Shown here: positions 1-11,905 of the stretch, piece by piece
Numbering within the stretch: the stretch's first letter is position 1
Layout of the letters: each line of letters starts with the position of its first letter
NCBI GenBank assembly: GCA_022113835.1
Contig: JAILWY010000028.1
Location: 3,534,001 to 3,598,000, forward strand
Source of the DNA: Atopsyche davidsoni
Taxonomy: Eukaryota; Arthropoda; Insecta; Trichoptera; Hydrobiosidae
DNA length: 64,000 nt
Direction of reading: 5' to 3'
Position numbers and translations under genes: made by a program
Notes under the pieces: model-generated
What the model was told of the DNA's origin: nothing
The model's input: the letters and a program-made list of their open reading frames with translations, nothing else
Database searches by the model: none

Positions 1-2430
1 TATTACCGCAGTAGTGGAGCCTTGAGTTCAATGGGTTAATTAAGGAATATTTATTTCATACATAAATGCCCACAGAGAATAAATATATTTGTATTTACTA
101 GAGATATATTTACATAATTATTTATACAGGTCGAAGGAAGATCAACTGTTATTTGTCTCAATTTATATAACTCAAAACACAACATGTAGATTTGTAAGAA
201 CCTAGATTTGACTTTATTAAACACGTTTGTTAACAATTCTGTTGAGAAGGCTTCAATTGAATTGATGACGGCATTGCATATATAGTTGCCGGTTTTATTG
301 AAACTTGTGTAGAAGCCATTGGGCTACTTTATTAATCATTTCTTTCATAACACGGATCATGCTGATTCATCATGCAGGTAGGCATATACTTCCTGCTGTC
401 TGCAGCGAGTTGGCTGCGATCCCAAGTTTCCTTCTCGTCAAGTTTTGCCATGAAGCAGAAGTAGGCTGACTCCAATCTTATGAGGAAGCACTGGATTCCA
501 CTGTTTTTTATGAAGCCTGATGGAAAACGAATAAAAATGGATATAAAACTTTTCATTTTCTCTGTTCTAATGGTTCTCTACTTTACTTGAGCTCTAAGAG
601 ATGTGAGTAACTAGAACATTTGTTGCCAGAGTAGGGCAATCTAAACAATTCTTGAAAAATCGACAGGAAACCAACTTAACCTTGATGTAGCATATTGCTC
701 AGTACATTATTAGGTTGAAGTTGTCCGTGGGCTGGGAATGAATTGAACGTCATGCATAAATAATAAAAAAAACTTACTGATAGTCTCTTCCCGCCCTTTC
801 TGACATATGTAGTCTTTAGCCCAGATAAAGGTCTGCTCGCCCGCCAACGAAGCGTACGCCTGGTCAGGATCTTTCGCACAAGCTTCCAACGTCTCCACAA
901 GCGACCTGATGCTGTGCGATAGCATCGTCATGTGACCGCAGTACCTGCATGTTACAAATTATATTTATATAATGTACTGACATTGATTGGAGTAGATTAC
1001 ACAAGAATAGTATAAACCTTTCCACGACTCTGGGAATGTCATCCAATTTGCCGGATGTAAATTCAACATCTTCAAAGGTCATGTATCTCTTTATCAGCTT
1101 GCGTATATTACTGATGGTAATCTGAAACACATCGAATTTTAATTTTTGGCTACAAGAAAGAATCTTCATACATTTTAGAGGAATTATATCATATCTTTTT
1201 GGATTACTTTTACCTTCCCATTAAGCCATTCTTAAAACAGTGCATTCTTACGTTGTAATTTATATACTCTTGGGTGTTATACTCTCTGAGACATTCTGCA
1301 CTATTCTGGTGTGCGATGGTCTTCCGGGATGTCCTCTGAGTTGTAGTAGAGCTGTCATCCTGGTCCTGTCCACGCGCACAACAAACTGCAAAAAGTTGAC
1401 CATCAGATTGTAATTTATTTTCAAAGTGCCTATCATTTTGTAAAAATCTAAAAAAAATACACTCACCAATCGAAAATAGTACGAAAATTAATAAAAGCCT
1501 TGACATTATTGCTTCTTTCTATTTAGTTTTCAAAAGATAAATAATGTATCGAGCCTCGTTGTGTATTTTCAATACTGACGGAGTGCTTAAGAAAACATAC
1601 TTGAACTAAACAACTCGTTCAAAATAAATAAAGGGTTGCCACTTGTTTTTGAAAAATGTTTGATAAATAAAATAAATTCATTTTTCTTATCAACGTTTAA
1701 ATAATATATAAATTATGTTTTGAACCACATTTTTTCAGTTAGCTATAAGTTTTCAGGCATTCATCTAAACATTTGGAAAGGCTTTAATTATTCTAAATCA
1801 ATGTTTATTGACATCATAGTCTCGTCATATTTTATTTCATTTTGATGGTGTATCTTGTGTAGAGGAGTAAAGGTTGTATAATTATAAAATTAAAAATACC
1901 GTAGCTTTTATGCATCTGGTTTAGCAAATGACTGCAAATGCTGCAAAACGAGAGTGTACAGTTTTATTCATGAGGTAAATATCTTCATTAGGGTATCATA
2001 TACTGTTATTTTGTACGTTTCAATGAAAAAGTTGTATTGAATACAAAAATGCTTTTTAAAGTTGCTCAAAAATTTGAGAGCCATTGCTACACGCAACAGG
2101 TTAAAAATATAACAAACTTTCCCTTTGATCCGCTGCCGAATCTATTGACTCATTATTTTTGTAGTGGATTTTCTAAATCAGCAACGATTTTCTCCTGTGG
2201 TTACAATAGTTTGTAAGTTGCTAATAAAAATATATATTCCCTCCCCTCGACTGTGGTAACATATTTAGGCTATCTACTGCCTTCATAAATCATTTTATAA
2301 ATCGGCCTGATGCAACCTTATTTCTAATTATATTTACTAATCGAGATATATCTCTGTTTATATTATTATACAACTGCTGTGTATCAGCAATTACTTATTT
2401 ATGTTTGCCAATATGAGCTAGAGATATTTA
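1..2430. repeat. Tandem segmental duplication, unit 1 (holds copy A)
   Basis: This unit is colinear with about 4075-6590, including non-coding flanks. The 3' flank at 10-240 (GAGTTCAATGGGTT..., then CACAGAGAATA...) matches 4085-4320. The 5' flank at 2345-2410 (TTTATATTATT...TACTTATTTAT) matches 6508-6575. The repeat offset is about 4.07-4.15 kb. Non-coding flanks are more diverged and carry small indels; exons are best conserved. Confidence 0.8.
332..1506 (-). CDS. Secreted DUF1397-like protein (27-kDa hemolymph glycoprotein type), copy A
   Basis: Five exons on the minus strand: 1467-1506, 1252-1385, 1018-1121, 778-944 and 332-516. All have GT/AG borders and the phases join into 209 aa. Residues 1-15 (MSRLLLIFVLFSIGV) look like a signal peptide, so the product is probably secreted into hemolymph. 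The mature part is Cys-rich. The spacing around DYICQKGREETI, then FIKNSGIQC and SAYFC, matches my memory of the C-x3-G-x4-FI-x3-G-x2-C pattern of the insect DUF1397 family, whose function is unknown. An AATAAA on the minus strand at 50-55 is a plausible poly(A) signal. A tandem paralog with identical exon lengths lies at 4420-5858. The gene model is firm; the family assignment is by motif only. Confidence 0.75.
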
Positions 2431-2580
2431 CAAACATTTTAAAAATTACTAGTTATGTAAATATCAATCATGGAAATTATTAGTATACTAGAAATGTTGC
2501 CCGTCACAGAATGACGTATTCAATGAACGATGCAATAGTGTTTGAACATATATTTGGCTGACAATTAGATAAATATTTGC
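1507..2580. other. Intergenic 5' flank of copy A
   Basis: AT-rich sequence with no credible coding exon on either strand. The part to about 2430 is duplicated upstream of copy B. The first roughly 150 bases next to the start codon are the likely promoter, including GGGTTGCCACTTG near 1634. Confidence 0.5.
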
Positions 2581-2990
2581 TTACATTTTGTTGCGAAGGT
2601 GAAGGTGCGAAGTTCTGTGATATATTTGCCCTTGAACTTTGAAGCAGAGTGGCCCTGATTCTGCCACTGGACCTATTAATTCAGCTCCCATTGATGCAAA
2701 AAATATACTGTTATTGTATGATCTTATTTTTCTTTTGAAATTTCCATTATAAATATTTTCTGGATTTGACATAATATCCTTTAAATATACTGGGAAAATA
2801 GGCCTTGCTGGTAGTTTCACTTTACCTTTGTGACAGCAATCGTTGAACTTTCCATCTGGTGGTTTTTCTGCTTGAAAATGTAGAGCATTGCAGAATCGAC
2901 AGGTCACATGTGTTATTGCATGTTTAATTGTGCAATTCTTTTTGAATTACGTTTGCTGTGCATAGACGGTGTTATTTTTTTAGGAGGCAT
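2581..2990 (-). mobile_element. Helitron relic: N-terminal part of the Rep/helicase protein
   Basis: A 108-aa reading frame (2581-2907, minus) shows the start of the Helitron-like N domain. A zinc-binding-like CRFCNALHF is followed by CCHKGKVKLP, then IRSYNNSIFFASMGAEL, a GP..FK element and GQIYHRTSHL. This order is characteristic of Helitron replication proteins. Just upstream (2914-2990) a short frame MPPKKITPSMHSKRNSKR... resembles the usual basic start of such proteins but stops after 25 codons. The Rep catalytic HUH region and the helicase are absent, so this is a dead fragment. It lies in the spacer between the two duplicated DUF1397-like genes. Confidence 0.82.
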
Positions 2991-4074
2991 TTTGAGTTAT
3001 TAATGATGTGATTAATAATTTCTAACGCAATTTCGATAAAAAAACAAAATTGGTACTTGTGTCAAACTGACATAAACTGGAAATTTCTAAGAAATATCAA
3101 CATTTGTTTTTTTGTAAAAATTCTAAATTTGAAATTCTCGCGGTGAACAACAGAATCCTATAATTCGTATAAATTGAAACTTCTATAGTTTTATTAAATT
3201 AGTTTATGAATAAAAATATTATCGTATCGTCTTGAAATTCGGCACATAACTACGCAAAAACTTACTGAACTTACATGCAAAAAATCAGCATTGTATCTTT
3301 TAAGATATTTTATAAAGAACCAAAAAATGAAACATACACAATGGATATTATTATTATAGATTATAATCATTTTCATTATTATAGATTTTTATATCTAATT
3401 TATTATCATATTGACAACATTGCATATATAAATCGCATGCACTTCTCAAAGGATTAAAAAAATAAAAGTATTTTATATTAAACAAAAACACAATTTGAAA
3501 ATCCCATGTATTTATTTTTCAAAGTTTTTATCCATCGCCCGATAACAAAATAGTCGGATAAGACTATTTTATATGTTAGACTATTTTTGTTCATTTTTAT
3601 TTAATCACCCTGTACCTCTGTTTATTCCCATTTGTTAAATTTCCTAAATAGCAGTCAAATATCATCAAATAAATTATTTCCAAATAAACATATTTTAAAT
3701 TTTCATCATACGACTAGTCTATTAGAAAAATTATGAATCGTTTATATTTCACTGCGATCTGTTTATTATTTTTTGATAAAACAGTTGTTTGAGGAAATTT
3801 GCAACAATACGCAAACGTAAAAATGAACATAAAATAGATATGTTGTAACGTAAATAAAGCCTATACAATAAATTGGCATTCATTGTTAAAATAAACCCAT
3901 TTAAGCTTATTAAGCTTTGGCGTTTGCAAATAATTAATTTGGGGTAGGATTTTAAATAAATAAATTATCATTTATTACTGGTTAATTGTTTATAGTTAAT
4001 TATGAAACACTTTTTGCTGGTAATCGTTTTCGCCTTTGAAGTTAAATCGTTAAAAAATATGATATTTGTATTTA
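2991..4074. other. AT-rich spacer with a small hairpin
   Basis: No coding potential was seen. A perfect inverted repeat (AAAATAGTC / GACTATTTT, 6-nt loop) sits at 3547-3570, with one more GACTATTTTT at 3579-3588. The short ORFs on both strands around 3194-3457 are low-complexity AT sequence. Confidence 0.4.
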
Positions 4075-6590
4075 AATAATAGTGCAGTAGTGTAGCCTTG
4101 AGTTCAATGGGTTTATTAAGAAATATTTATTTCATATGTAAATGCGCACAGAGAATATATATATATTTGTTTTTACTAGAGATATATTTACATAATTATT
4201 AATACAGGTCGGAGGAAGATAAACTATTATCTGTCTCAATTTATATAACTCAAAACACAATATATAGATTAGTAGATTTGTAGAAACCTAGATCTGTACG
4301 TGAAGACTCTATTATACACTTTTGGAAACAATTCTGGCTTCGAATAAGTTCTATGAAAGCATTGCATGTATAGTTGGCGGTTTTGTTGAAACGTGTGTAG
4401 AAGTCATTGGGCTCCTTTACTAATCATTTTTTCCGTCACAAGGATCTAGCTGATCCTTCATGCAGGTAGGCATGAACTTTTTGCTGTCGGCAGCGAGTTG
4501 GCTGTGATCCCAGATTTCCTGCTCCTCAAGTTTCGCCATGAAGCAGAAGTAGGCTGACTCCAATCTTTTGAGGAAGCACTGGATTCCATTGTCCTTTATA
4601 AAGCCTGATGGAAAACGAATAAAAATGCATCTAAAGCTTATAATTTATAATTTTATACAATAAACTGAAAAAAAAACATTATGCATATTAATGTATCTCT
4701 ATATAAACATTTTTTTTTTAAATGTCTTGTAAATCAGGCGCAATAAATATATATAAAGTTTTGTGTTAAGTGTAATGATTTTTTCTTTGAACCCTAAATG
4801 ATTGCTATAAACGAGGGCATACATGCATGTATGGTCAAAAAATAATCAATATATACAATCTTCCTGACAACATAAAGACGGTGTTCCAATATTTAGGACC
4901 GTATAGTTTTTTACTTTACTCAAGCTCTAAGAGATGTGGGTAACTAGAATATTTGTTCCAATCGTCAGGAAACCAACATAAGCTTGATGTAGCATATTTC
5001 TCAGGAACCTAAAATTATTAGGTCGAAGTTGTCCGTGGACTGGGAAAGAATTGAACGTCATGCTTAAATAATAAAAAAAAACTTACTGATTGTTTTTTCC
5101 CGACCATTCTGACATATGTAGTCTTTAATCCAGATAAAGGTCTGCTCGCCCGCCAACGAAGCGTACGCCTGGTCAGGTTCATTCGCACAAGCTACCAACG
5201 TCTCCGCAAGCGACCTGATGCCATGCGATACTATCGCCAAGTGACCGCAATACCTGCATGTTACAAATCATATTTTAATAATGTACTGATATTGATAGGA
5301 GTAGATCACACAGGAATAGTACAAACCTTCCCACGACTCTGGCAATGTCTTCGGATTTGGTGGATGTAAATTCAACATCTTCAAAGGTCATGTATCTCTT
5401 TATCAACATGCGTGCATTACTGATGGCATTCTGAAACATATCAGATTTTAATTTTTGGTTACAAGAAAGAATCTTGATACATTTTAAAGGAATTATAATA
5501 CATAAATGCTACTAACATATCATGTAATTTTAAGATTACTTTTACCTTCCCATTTAGACAGTGGAATCATAAATCTAAGAATATTTCTTAAAACAGTGCA
5601 TTCTTACTTCGTTATTTTTATACTCTTGGGTGCTATGGTCTCTGAGACATTCTGCGCCATTCTCGCGTGCGAGGGTCTTCCGGTATATCCTCTGAGTTGT
5701 GGTAGAGCTGTCGTCCGGCTCCTGTCCACGCACATAACAAACTGCAAAAAGACGACCATCAGTTAAACTATTTTCAAAGTGCTTGTCATTTTTAAAAATC
5801 TAAATAAAATACACTTACCAATCGAAATCAGTACGAAAAATAGCAAAAACCTTGACATTATTGCTTATTTCTGTTTTCTTCCAAGTTAAAGATGTATATT
5901 ATACTCGGTGTGTACTTTAAATACTATTGGCTTGTAAAATATGACACACTCTGATTAAGTTAAACAGCGTGAACAAAATTAATAAAGGGTTGCCACTTGT
6001 TATTGAAAAATGCAATAAACTTTTAATAAAAAGTAGAATATAAAAAAATATTAATAAAAATGTAAAAATAGTGTAACAAGCATTTGTATCTGCGGTACGC
6101 AGTGAGTGTGAATTATAAGCATAAAGTTTTATTAACTATATTTTATAATATATGTAGTACAGGTATGAAAAAAAAAATATTTTTTGAAATTTTAAATTTA
6201 TATACAAATATGCATTTTTAAATTTCTCAATGTTTCAAAGCAAGCAATGCTAGATTGCTTGTATGTACCGCAAGCCACTACACAGATAGCCTGATTTAGC
6301 AAAATTGATACTTTGATCCGTAAATGAATATTTAGAATTGAGAAACTGCAATTTATTATATATAAAGATTGTTGTACTTCCCTCGATTGCAGCACCTCGC
6401 TCTGAACATTTAAATAGCTGCCTTATTAATTAAAAGACTTAAATTATCGGATAAACTACCTTTTTATCAATCGATCATATCTACAACTTAAATGTCAGAG
6501 AGCAATGGAGATATCTTTGTTTATATTATTTTCAGATCTTTGTGTACCGGAAAGTACTTATTTATATTTGCCAATTATTACACAAAACAT
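4075..6590. repeat. Tandem segmental duplication, unit 2 (holds copy B)
   Basis: Partner of unit 1. It contains copy B with the same exon-intron layout, the same 3' flank and a recognisable 5' flank up to about 6590. The gene's upstream motif AAAGGGTTGCCACTTG occurs in both units (near 1630 and 5988). Both copies therefore kept the promoter-proximal sequence as well as the coding exons. Confidence 0.8.
4420..5858 (-). CDS. Secreted DUF1397-like protein, copy B (tandem paralog)
   Basis: Minus-strand exons 5819-5858, 5608-5741, 5327-5430, 5087-5253 and 4420-4604. Each has exactly the same length as in copy A (40, 134, 104, 167 and 185 nt), giving 209 aa. The signal peptide starts MSRFLLFFVLISIG. 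The diagnostic segments are kept (DYICQNGREKTI, FIKDNGIQCFLKRLESAYFC). Differences from copy A are scattered substitutions, for example VCYVRG for VCCARG and IWIKDY for IWAKDY, with no stops or frameshifts. Both copies therefore look functional and diverged under constraint. AATAAA signals lie just downstream (minus, 4112-4117 and 4126-4131). The role is inferred to be the same as copy A, a hemolymph protein of unknown function. Confidence 0.75.
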
Positions 6591-7297
6591 ATATGATTTA
6601 TTAATAAAGAGTAATTTTTTTAAATTGGTATAGAGTATTTCCCGTTCTGTACCCTGAGCACATGTAAAGGATCGGTAATGGAGTTGAGGACTTGGAATTT
6701 CAAATTGGACAATAGGACTTCAGTCCGTGAATCTCTCGATTTTTTCGAGGATTTTCTCAGTTTTGCGCAGTTGCAACTTTACCGAAATGCCACAGAATTC
6801 TCTTCCTAGACTAATATGACGACAATAGAGAAAGGAAAAATTACATACAATTAAATATATACTTTTTTGGATGTCTTTATTCAGTTGATTTCATCTTGCT
6901 AAAAATATTGCACATTATCTAATAATAAGAACTAATTTCTCAAGTCTTAAGATAAAATCTAGACAAAACATAAATAATATCACTTTTATATTAAAATATG
7001 ATCAGGTGGTGAATTGAGCGTAAATTTTTGGTGTACTATGTTGAAGGCGTTCGGAAAAATGGGATGCCACAATTATGCAATATACATTACAATAGCAATA
7101 CACTAACAATAACCCTTCATTGTGTGTATTTTGCTACTGAAGATTGCCAATCAATTAAAATGATACCGATAAACCGACCATACGTTAATGGCACACGACC
7201 ACGCGTGCTACTTCTACACCACTATACTATTATTTAGCTACAGTCTCTAAAATGACTGGACGCTATGTACTGGCTCATGTAAACTTTTTTCCAAGTA
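5859..7297. other. Intergenic region between copy B and the ZAD zinc-finger gene
   Basis: To about 6590 this is the duplicated 5' flank of copy B. From 6640 to 7297 it is unique and somewhat less AT-rich. Part of it is probably 3' UTR of the minus-strand zinc-finger gene ending at 7298. No exon could be supported. Confidence 0.4.
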
Positions 7298-10200
7298 TCA
7301 TCTTGTTACTTCTTCACCAGCCCTTCCTTGATTTTCCTTTAAATTTTGCATTCTGTCAAGTTTCCTTTGCTGCAAGAACAATGAATACATTATTATGTGC
7401 TCTATAATATATGCACACTGTAAATAATATTTAAAATTAAAAATATATTGTACAAAATGAAACTGAGATGCTTCTAAGCCAGGAATCCTTATAGGAACTG
7501 ATATTCAACACACGTCATGTCCCTGAAGATGGCCCCAGTACCGAGACCAAATCGTCAGAACACTAAACAAATAAAAACGAGGCATTGCACCGAGTATCAG
7601 TGATTGATGCTTTAATCAAATAATTACGCTCCAATCAAAATAGAGTTCTTAAAACTTACAATGTCCAGCTGCTTGGCTTTCATTATCTCCTCCAATTGTT
7701 CCGGGTGCATTCGCTTACGATGAACATAGTAGTTCCCAGAATCAGCAAAGGTTCTCGGACAGAAGTTGCAGGCGTATTTGCGATTGCCTGTGTGGGTTGC
7801 CATATGACTCTGAAAATTGTATATATTGTGAGTTTCGTGGTTTAACAACCACTCAAAACAATTTCTAATATTACTAATAAATTTGTTTTGCTTGTCTTCA
7901 ATCTTAAGACGAACAATGAAACGTTTGATTCATTAATTGTTTAAAGTTAAATGGCAGCTATACGTTGAATAGCGATGTTTATGTGGTAATGAAATACTTA
8001 CTTCAAGGCACGACTTTAATTTGAATCCTTTGTGGCAAAAGACGCAGACAAAAGGCTTTTCATCGCAGTGCTTCACCCGCATGTGTTTTTTGAGTCTGAA
8101 GATAGTGGTCGCGCTGTAGTCGCATTGCTTGCAGAACTTTCTCTTCACGGTGGCCAAGTGTTGCTTCATGTGAGTCATGAGGGAGTACTTCGATTTACAC
8201 CTAAAACGGAGAGTAAATGAATGAAGCCATTCATTTATGATCACTACGAGTAATACGAGTTAATTGGGAAACTTTGAACACAATATGAATGAAGTTACAA
8301 CAAATGCAGGACAATCCTCAGCATGCAAATATGACCTTCCCGACAAGCTATGGACAAGCCTGAACAGATTGGGGTCTAGTGATTAGCGACTCACAGGAAA
8401 TGACATTGCTGGCACTGAACGCAGTTGTCTCCGTTGGGGTCGTGCACCACCATGTGCGCGTCCAGCCGCGACTTGACCTTGAAAGCCCGCCCGCACTCAG
8501 GACAAAGGAATGACTCTCGCGAGTGAACCGTCCTCATGTGTGTTTTCAAGGTTTTAGACAGTGTGAATCTGAAAAAATGCTATGATTCTTAACACATTGG
8601 AAATAAAAGTTGATCATATGCGTCCAATTGGAATGAAGTTACCAATGAATATTATTGGATATTTAATAAATTCGCACTTTCACCAATACCGAATTGTTAT
8701 GTATACAATATGTTTTTAGCTGATCTATTCACTCATAAAGATACTTGATCAATGGCAGTTTTACCATACTAGAAAAAAACATACATACAAGAAAATAAAA
8801 TTGTGTTAAAATAATCCAGTGTCCTTGAGCTGTTTGTTTGATTATTGTTACAAACACCAAATGTCTAAATTTATCTGCACTTTCTCATGTCTTATTATTC
8901 CAATGGTCAAAGTAGAATATAAATAAAATTGATCTCACTTCCTTGACTTACTTTTTGTCACACTCGGTGCAGTCGTAATTTGTCCTCTTCTCCACTGGAA
9001 CGTGAGACTCTTTGTGGCTGTTCAACAACACCAAATAAATAAACCTGCAAAGTGAATTCCGCAATTGATTAATTAATTATGTGATAACGTCGAGATATGA
9101 ATAATAATAAGTAATCCGTATTTCAATGTTATAATTGTCTTTGCCTGCTTTCAGGATCTGCAATATGAATATAAGACGTCGCACAGTAAAACTTAAGTCC
9201 TGAACTATCTTCGGCACCCAACCAATAATTTGGACAAGTTAAAGATCTACAAACAAATATCCATAAGGTTATCCGTGAAACACGACAGAAGGCCAAACTC
9301 ATCAAGGGTGTTAATACCCATGAAAAAGAAGAGCATTGATTGGAAGAATGATTTGTGGGAAGATAATGTCTGACTCACCCCTTGTCGCACTGGTCACATC
9401 TGTATTTCTTTTTGGAGTCGGGCATGTGCCGCTTCATGTGCTGTACCAGAGAATTTTGGGATTGGTGACTTTTTTTACAAATTAAACACCTGAAAAAAAT
9501 GCATACATAAATCACTATCACCATTATTACTTCAAGTAAACATTAACAAATGTTATGTTCCAAAAAAAATTGCTACTTGTATGGAAGTATATCTAAAACT
9601 CTGGTTTCATATCCTCTCCATCATTGCAGTGCCGCTATACAATTTTGATTGTTATTAGAGGGGATTTGGCGTACTTACTGAAAGGCTTGAGGCTGCAGGT
9701 GAGTGACCATGTGGGATATAATATTGTATCTCGTCTTTAATTGCTTTCCGCAGCAGCTTACGTAGCCTTGCTTACCATGTGACTTGGTGAAGTGAAGGAA
9801 CAGCTGAAACAATGAATACACTTATACTATCCACATCTCTTTCGATAAACCAGAGTTAGGTGTTTTTTTTTATTATTGTTACACACCGTACACGGGAGAC
9901 ATTAATCAAAAATATGCATTAGAAAAGATACAACACAAAAAGTAACAAATTTCATTTCATTGAATTTTATGATAGAATGAAAAAATGCTGTTATAAAGTT
10001 TGTTGTAATGCTGTTGTAAAATTGAATAAAAAAAAAATACTCTAGTTTGACTTCGGTAGAAACTTAATCACTTCATCTTAAAAGAGATGGGAGCAACAAA
10101 AGAGGTAGCATGCCAGCAGTAAAATATCCATTGACGTGCCTTCGTTCAATACAGATAAAGGGCTAACCTGAATTTGATCCAGACTGAATCACTTTATTAC

Positions 10201-11635
10201 TTACCATACTATATCAACGTGTATGGATGAGTGAATTCAAGAGAAAATCAAAATAATGACATTACTTATATAAATAAATATTTAAACGAGTCACTAATAT
10301 TAAGCTTTGCAACAAGTCAGCCCGAAGTTTTACTTTAAGAGGTATAGGGGTTAAAAAAGAGGACTTTAAATAATAATAACAACTGACAACCCACACTTCA
10401 CCTCCTCCACCTCCAATCCAAGAAACAAAGTGATATTATGAATATTATATTAAATAAATATATTATGAATATTGTCTGTATGAGGTGTTCACACCTGGTC
10501 ACCCTAATTACCTCACCTTCTGGTGTGTCTTGTGGTCCACATTATTATCACATATATCACAGTAGAGATTGTAAAACTTGTTCAAGATCTTATCTAGTTT
10601 CTGACCAGTTAGTAACAACTTTCCATCCTTGTATATTTCTGAAGGGAAGTCAACTTGTGTATGCTCATGTTCTACATTTTCATTACTACCCACGGTGTCA
10701 TAGATATCATCAAGCTCTGTAATATTTTCATTTTCAAGGTTATCCGATTTGGTATAGTCTTCCAATTTTATTTCTGATTCCTCGTTGATAATTTCTTGAT
10801 CCAAATCAATCTCCAATTCTTTTTTAAAAATAATTTCTTTATCTACTGAACCCGATCCCAATGCAGCCTTGTTACTTTCAGGTTTTATGAACGTTACTAA
10901 TGGTAGTTCTTGTTTGATGTTGATTTTATCAATTGTATTTAACAGACTATTTTGGGTTTCAATCTAAAAAAATAAACACAAATATTTTGCTTCAATATTT
11001 TAAAACAATATTAATATTACTTTGAAATCAATTACCTAACGCAATGGTGGCAGTCATTTTAAAGTTTGTTCTCTGATAGGTCAAAAAAATTACCATGAAA
11101 TATATCCATAAGACAATATTTAGGTTACAACTAAATTATAAAATCTTTAAAAGAAAAAGCATTCCTAAAATTTCCATACATAAATTTTACATACATTTTT
11201 TTTAAAGTAGCTTTTTTTTAATTCTTTCTGGACTTCTTTCACCCGAACAATGAAGAAGTAAAATGATCGCAGGAGATCTAAGCATTCATTGCATACGACG
11301 GATGGTAACGCATCTTTTGCTTTCACCTAAAAAAATAAGAAAACACGGTTTTTATCAATACTTGATAGCCGTATTTATATAATATTCTAAACAGAATAAA
11401 TTAGTACAAGTCAATTTATATACAGTCATTACTTGTTTATAAATGAAAGTATACATTTCTATCTAAGAAAATAATAAAAACAAGAAGTTGCTAATAATTA
11501 TTGCACCTTGAAATTAAAGAACTTGGAAATCATAGATGAAATATTCAACCCATCTACTCTGCCTTTACAAATTTCAATCTGGGAAGCATTGTACTCAAAA
11601 CAAAGTCGACACGGTTCTCTACTCCTTGCAGACAT
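7298..11635 (-). CDS. ZAD domain plus C2H2 zinc-finger transcription factor (frame disrupted in exon 3)
   Basis: Ten minus-strand exons: 11507-11635, 11195-11326, 10517-10964, 9679-9803, 9379-9489, 8952-9044, 8395-8568, 8002-8200, 7660-7809 and 7298-7369. Exons 1-2 encode a ZAD with zinc ligands C9, C12, C55 and C58 (PCRLCFEYN ... VVCNECL), the usual arthropod dimerisation domain. Exon 3 is an acidic linker ending in the first finger (YCDICDNN...). Exons 4-9 carry nine more C2H2 fingers, several split across introns in matching phase, for example CDQCDKG|FIYLVLLNSH. The last exon is a short charged tail (QRKLDRMQNL). The phases on both sides of exon 3 require a multiple of three, but the exon is 448 nt. 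It reads cleanly only if one base between 10942 and 10878 is extra, giving 543 aa. This is either an assembly indel or an inactivating mutation. The product would be a nuclear DNA-binding protein; its target is unknown. Confidence 0.85.
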
Positions 11636-11905
11636 TGCCCAATGAGTTTTATAAGAGAAATGTTTCAAAGCTTTGATAAGGAATCATTGAAAACTGAAAA
11701 CGTTAGAGAAACAAAATAATGCCACAGTAAAAAAAATATCTTATCAAACTGAAAGGCCCATTAGAAGACCGGGCAAGGCGAGCTAGATTCAGGCTTTCAT
11801 TAGTATTTTTATTTTTCAGTTTGACATATCGAGTGTTGCCAACCAAACTAAATATAATAGAGCCAAGCACAGAAACCCACCGCCGGTTTCACTATCGATA
11901 TCATT
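11636..11905 (-). promoter_or_regulatory. Probable promoter of the ZAD zinc-finger gene
   Basis: Directly upstream of the start codon are TTGACATATC, then GTGTTGCCA (11833-11841), then a perfect DRE-type TATCGATA (11893-11900). TATCGATA is the DREF site of insect housekeeping promoters. The reverse complement of GTTGCC resembles the GGCAAC core of insect promoter motif 7. The transcription start itself cannot be placed. Confidence 0.45.

Noticed and set aside
7028..7237. 69-aa plus ORF downstream of the ZAD gene
   Set aside because: No domain or flanking signals; probably the 3' UTR region of the minus-strand gene.
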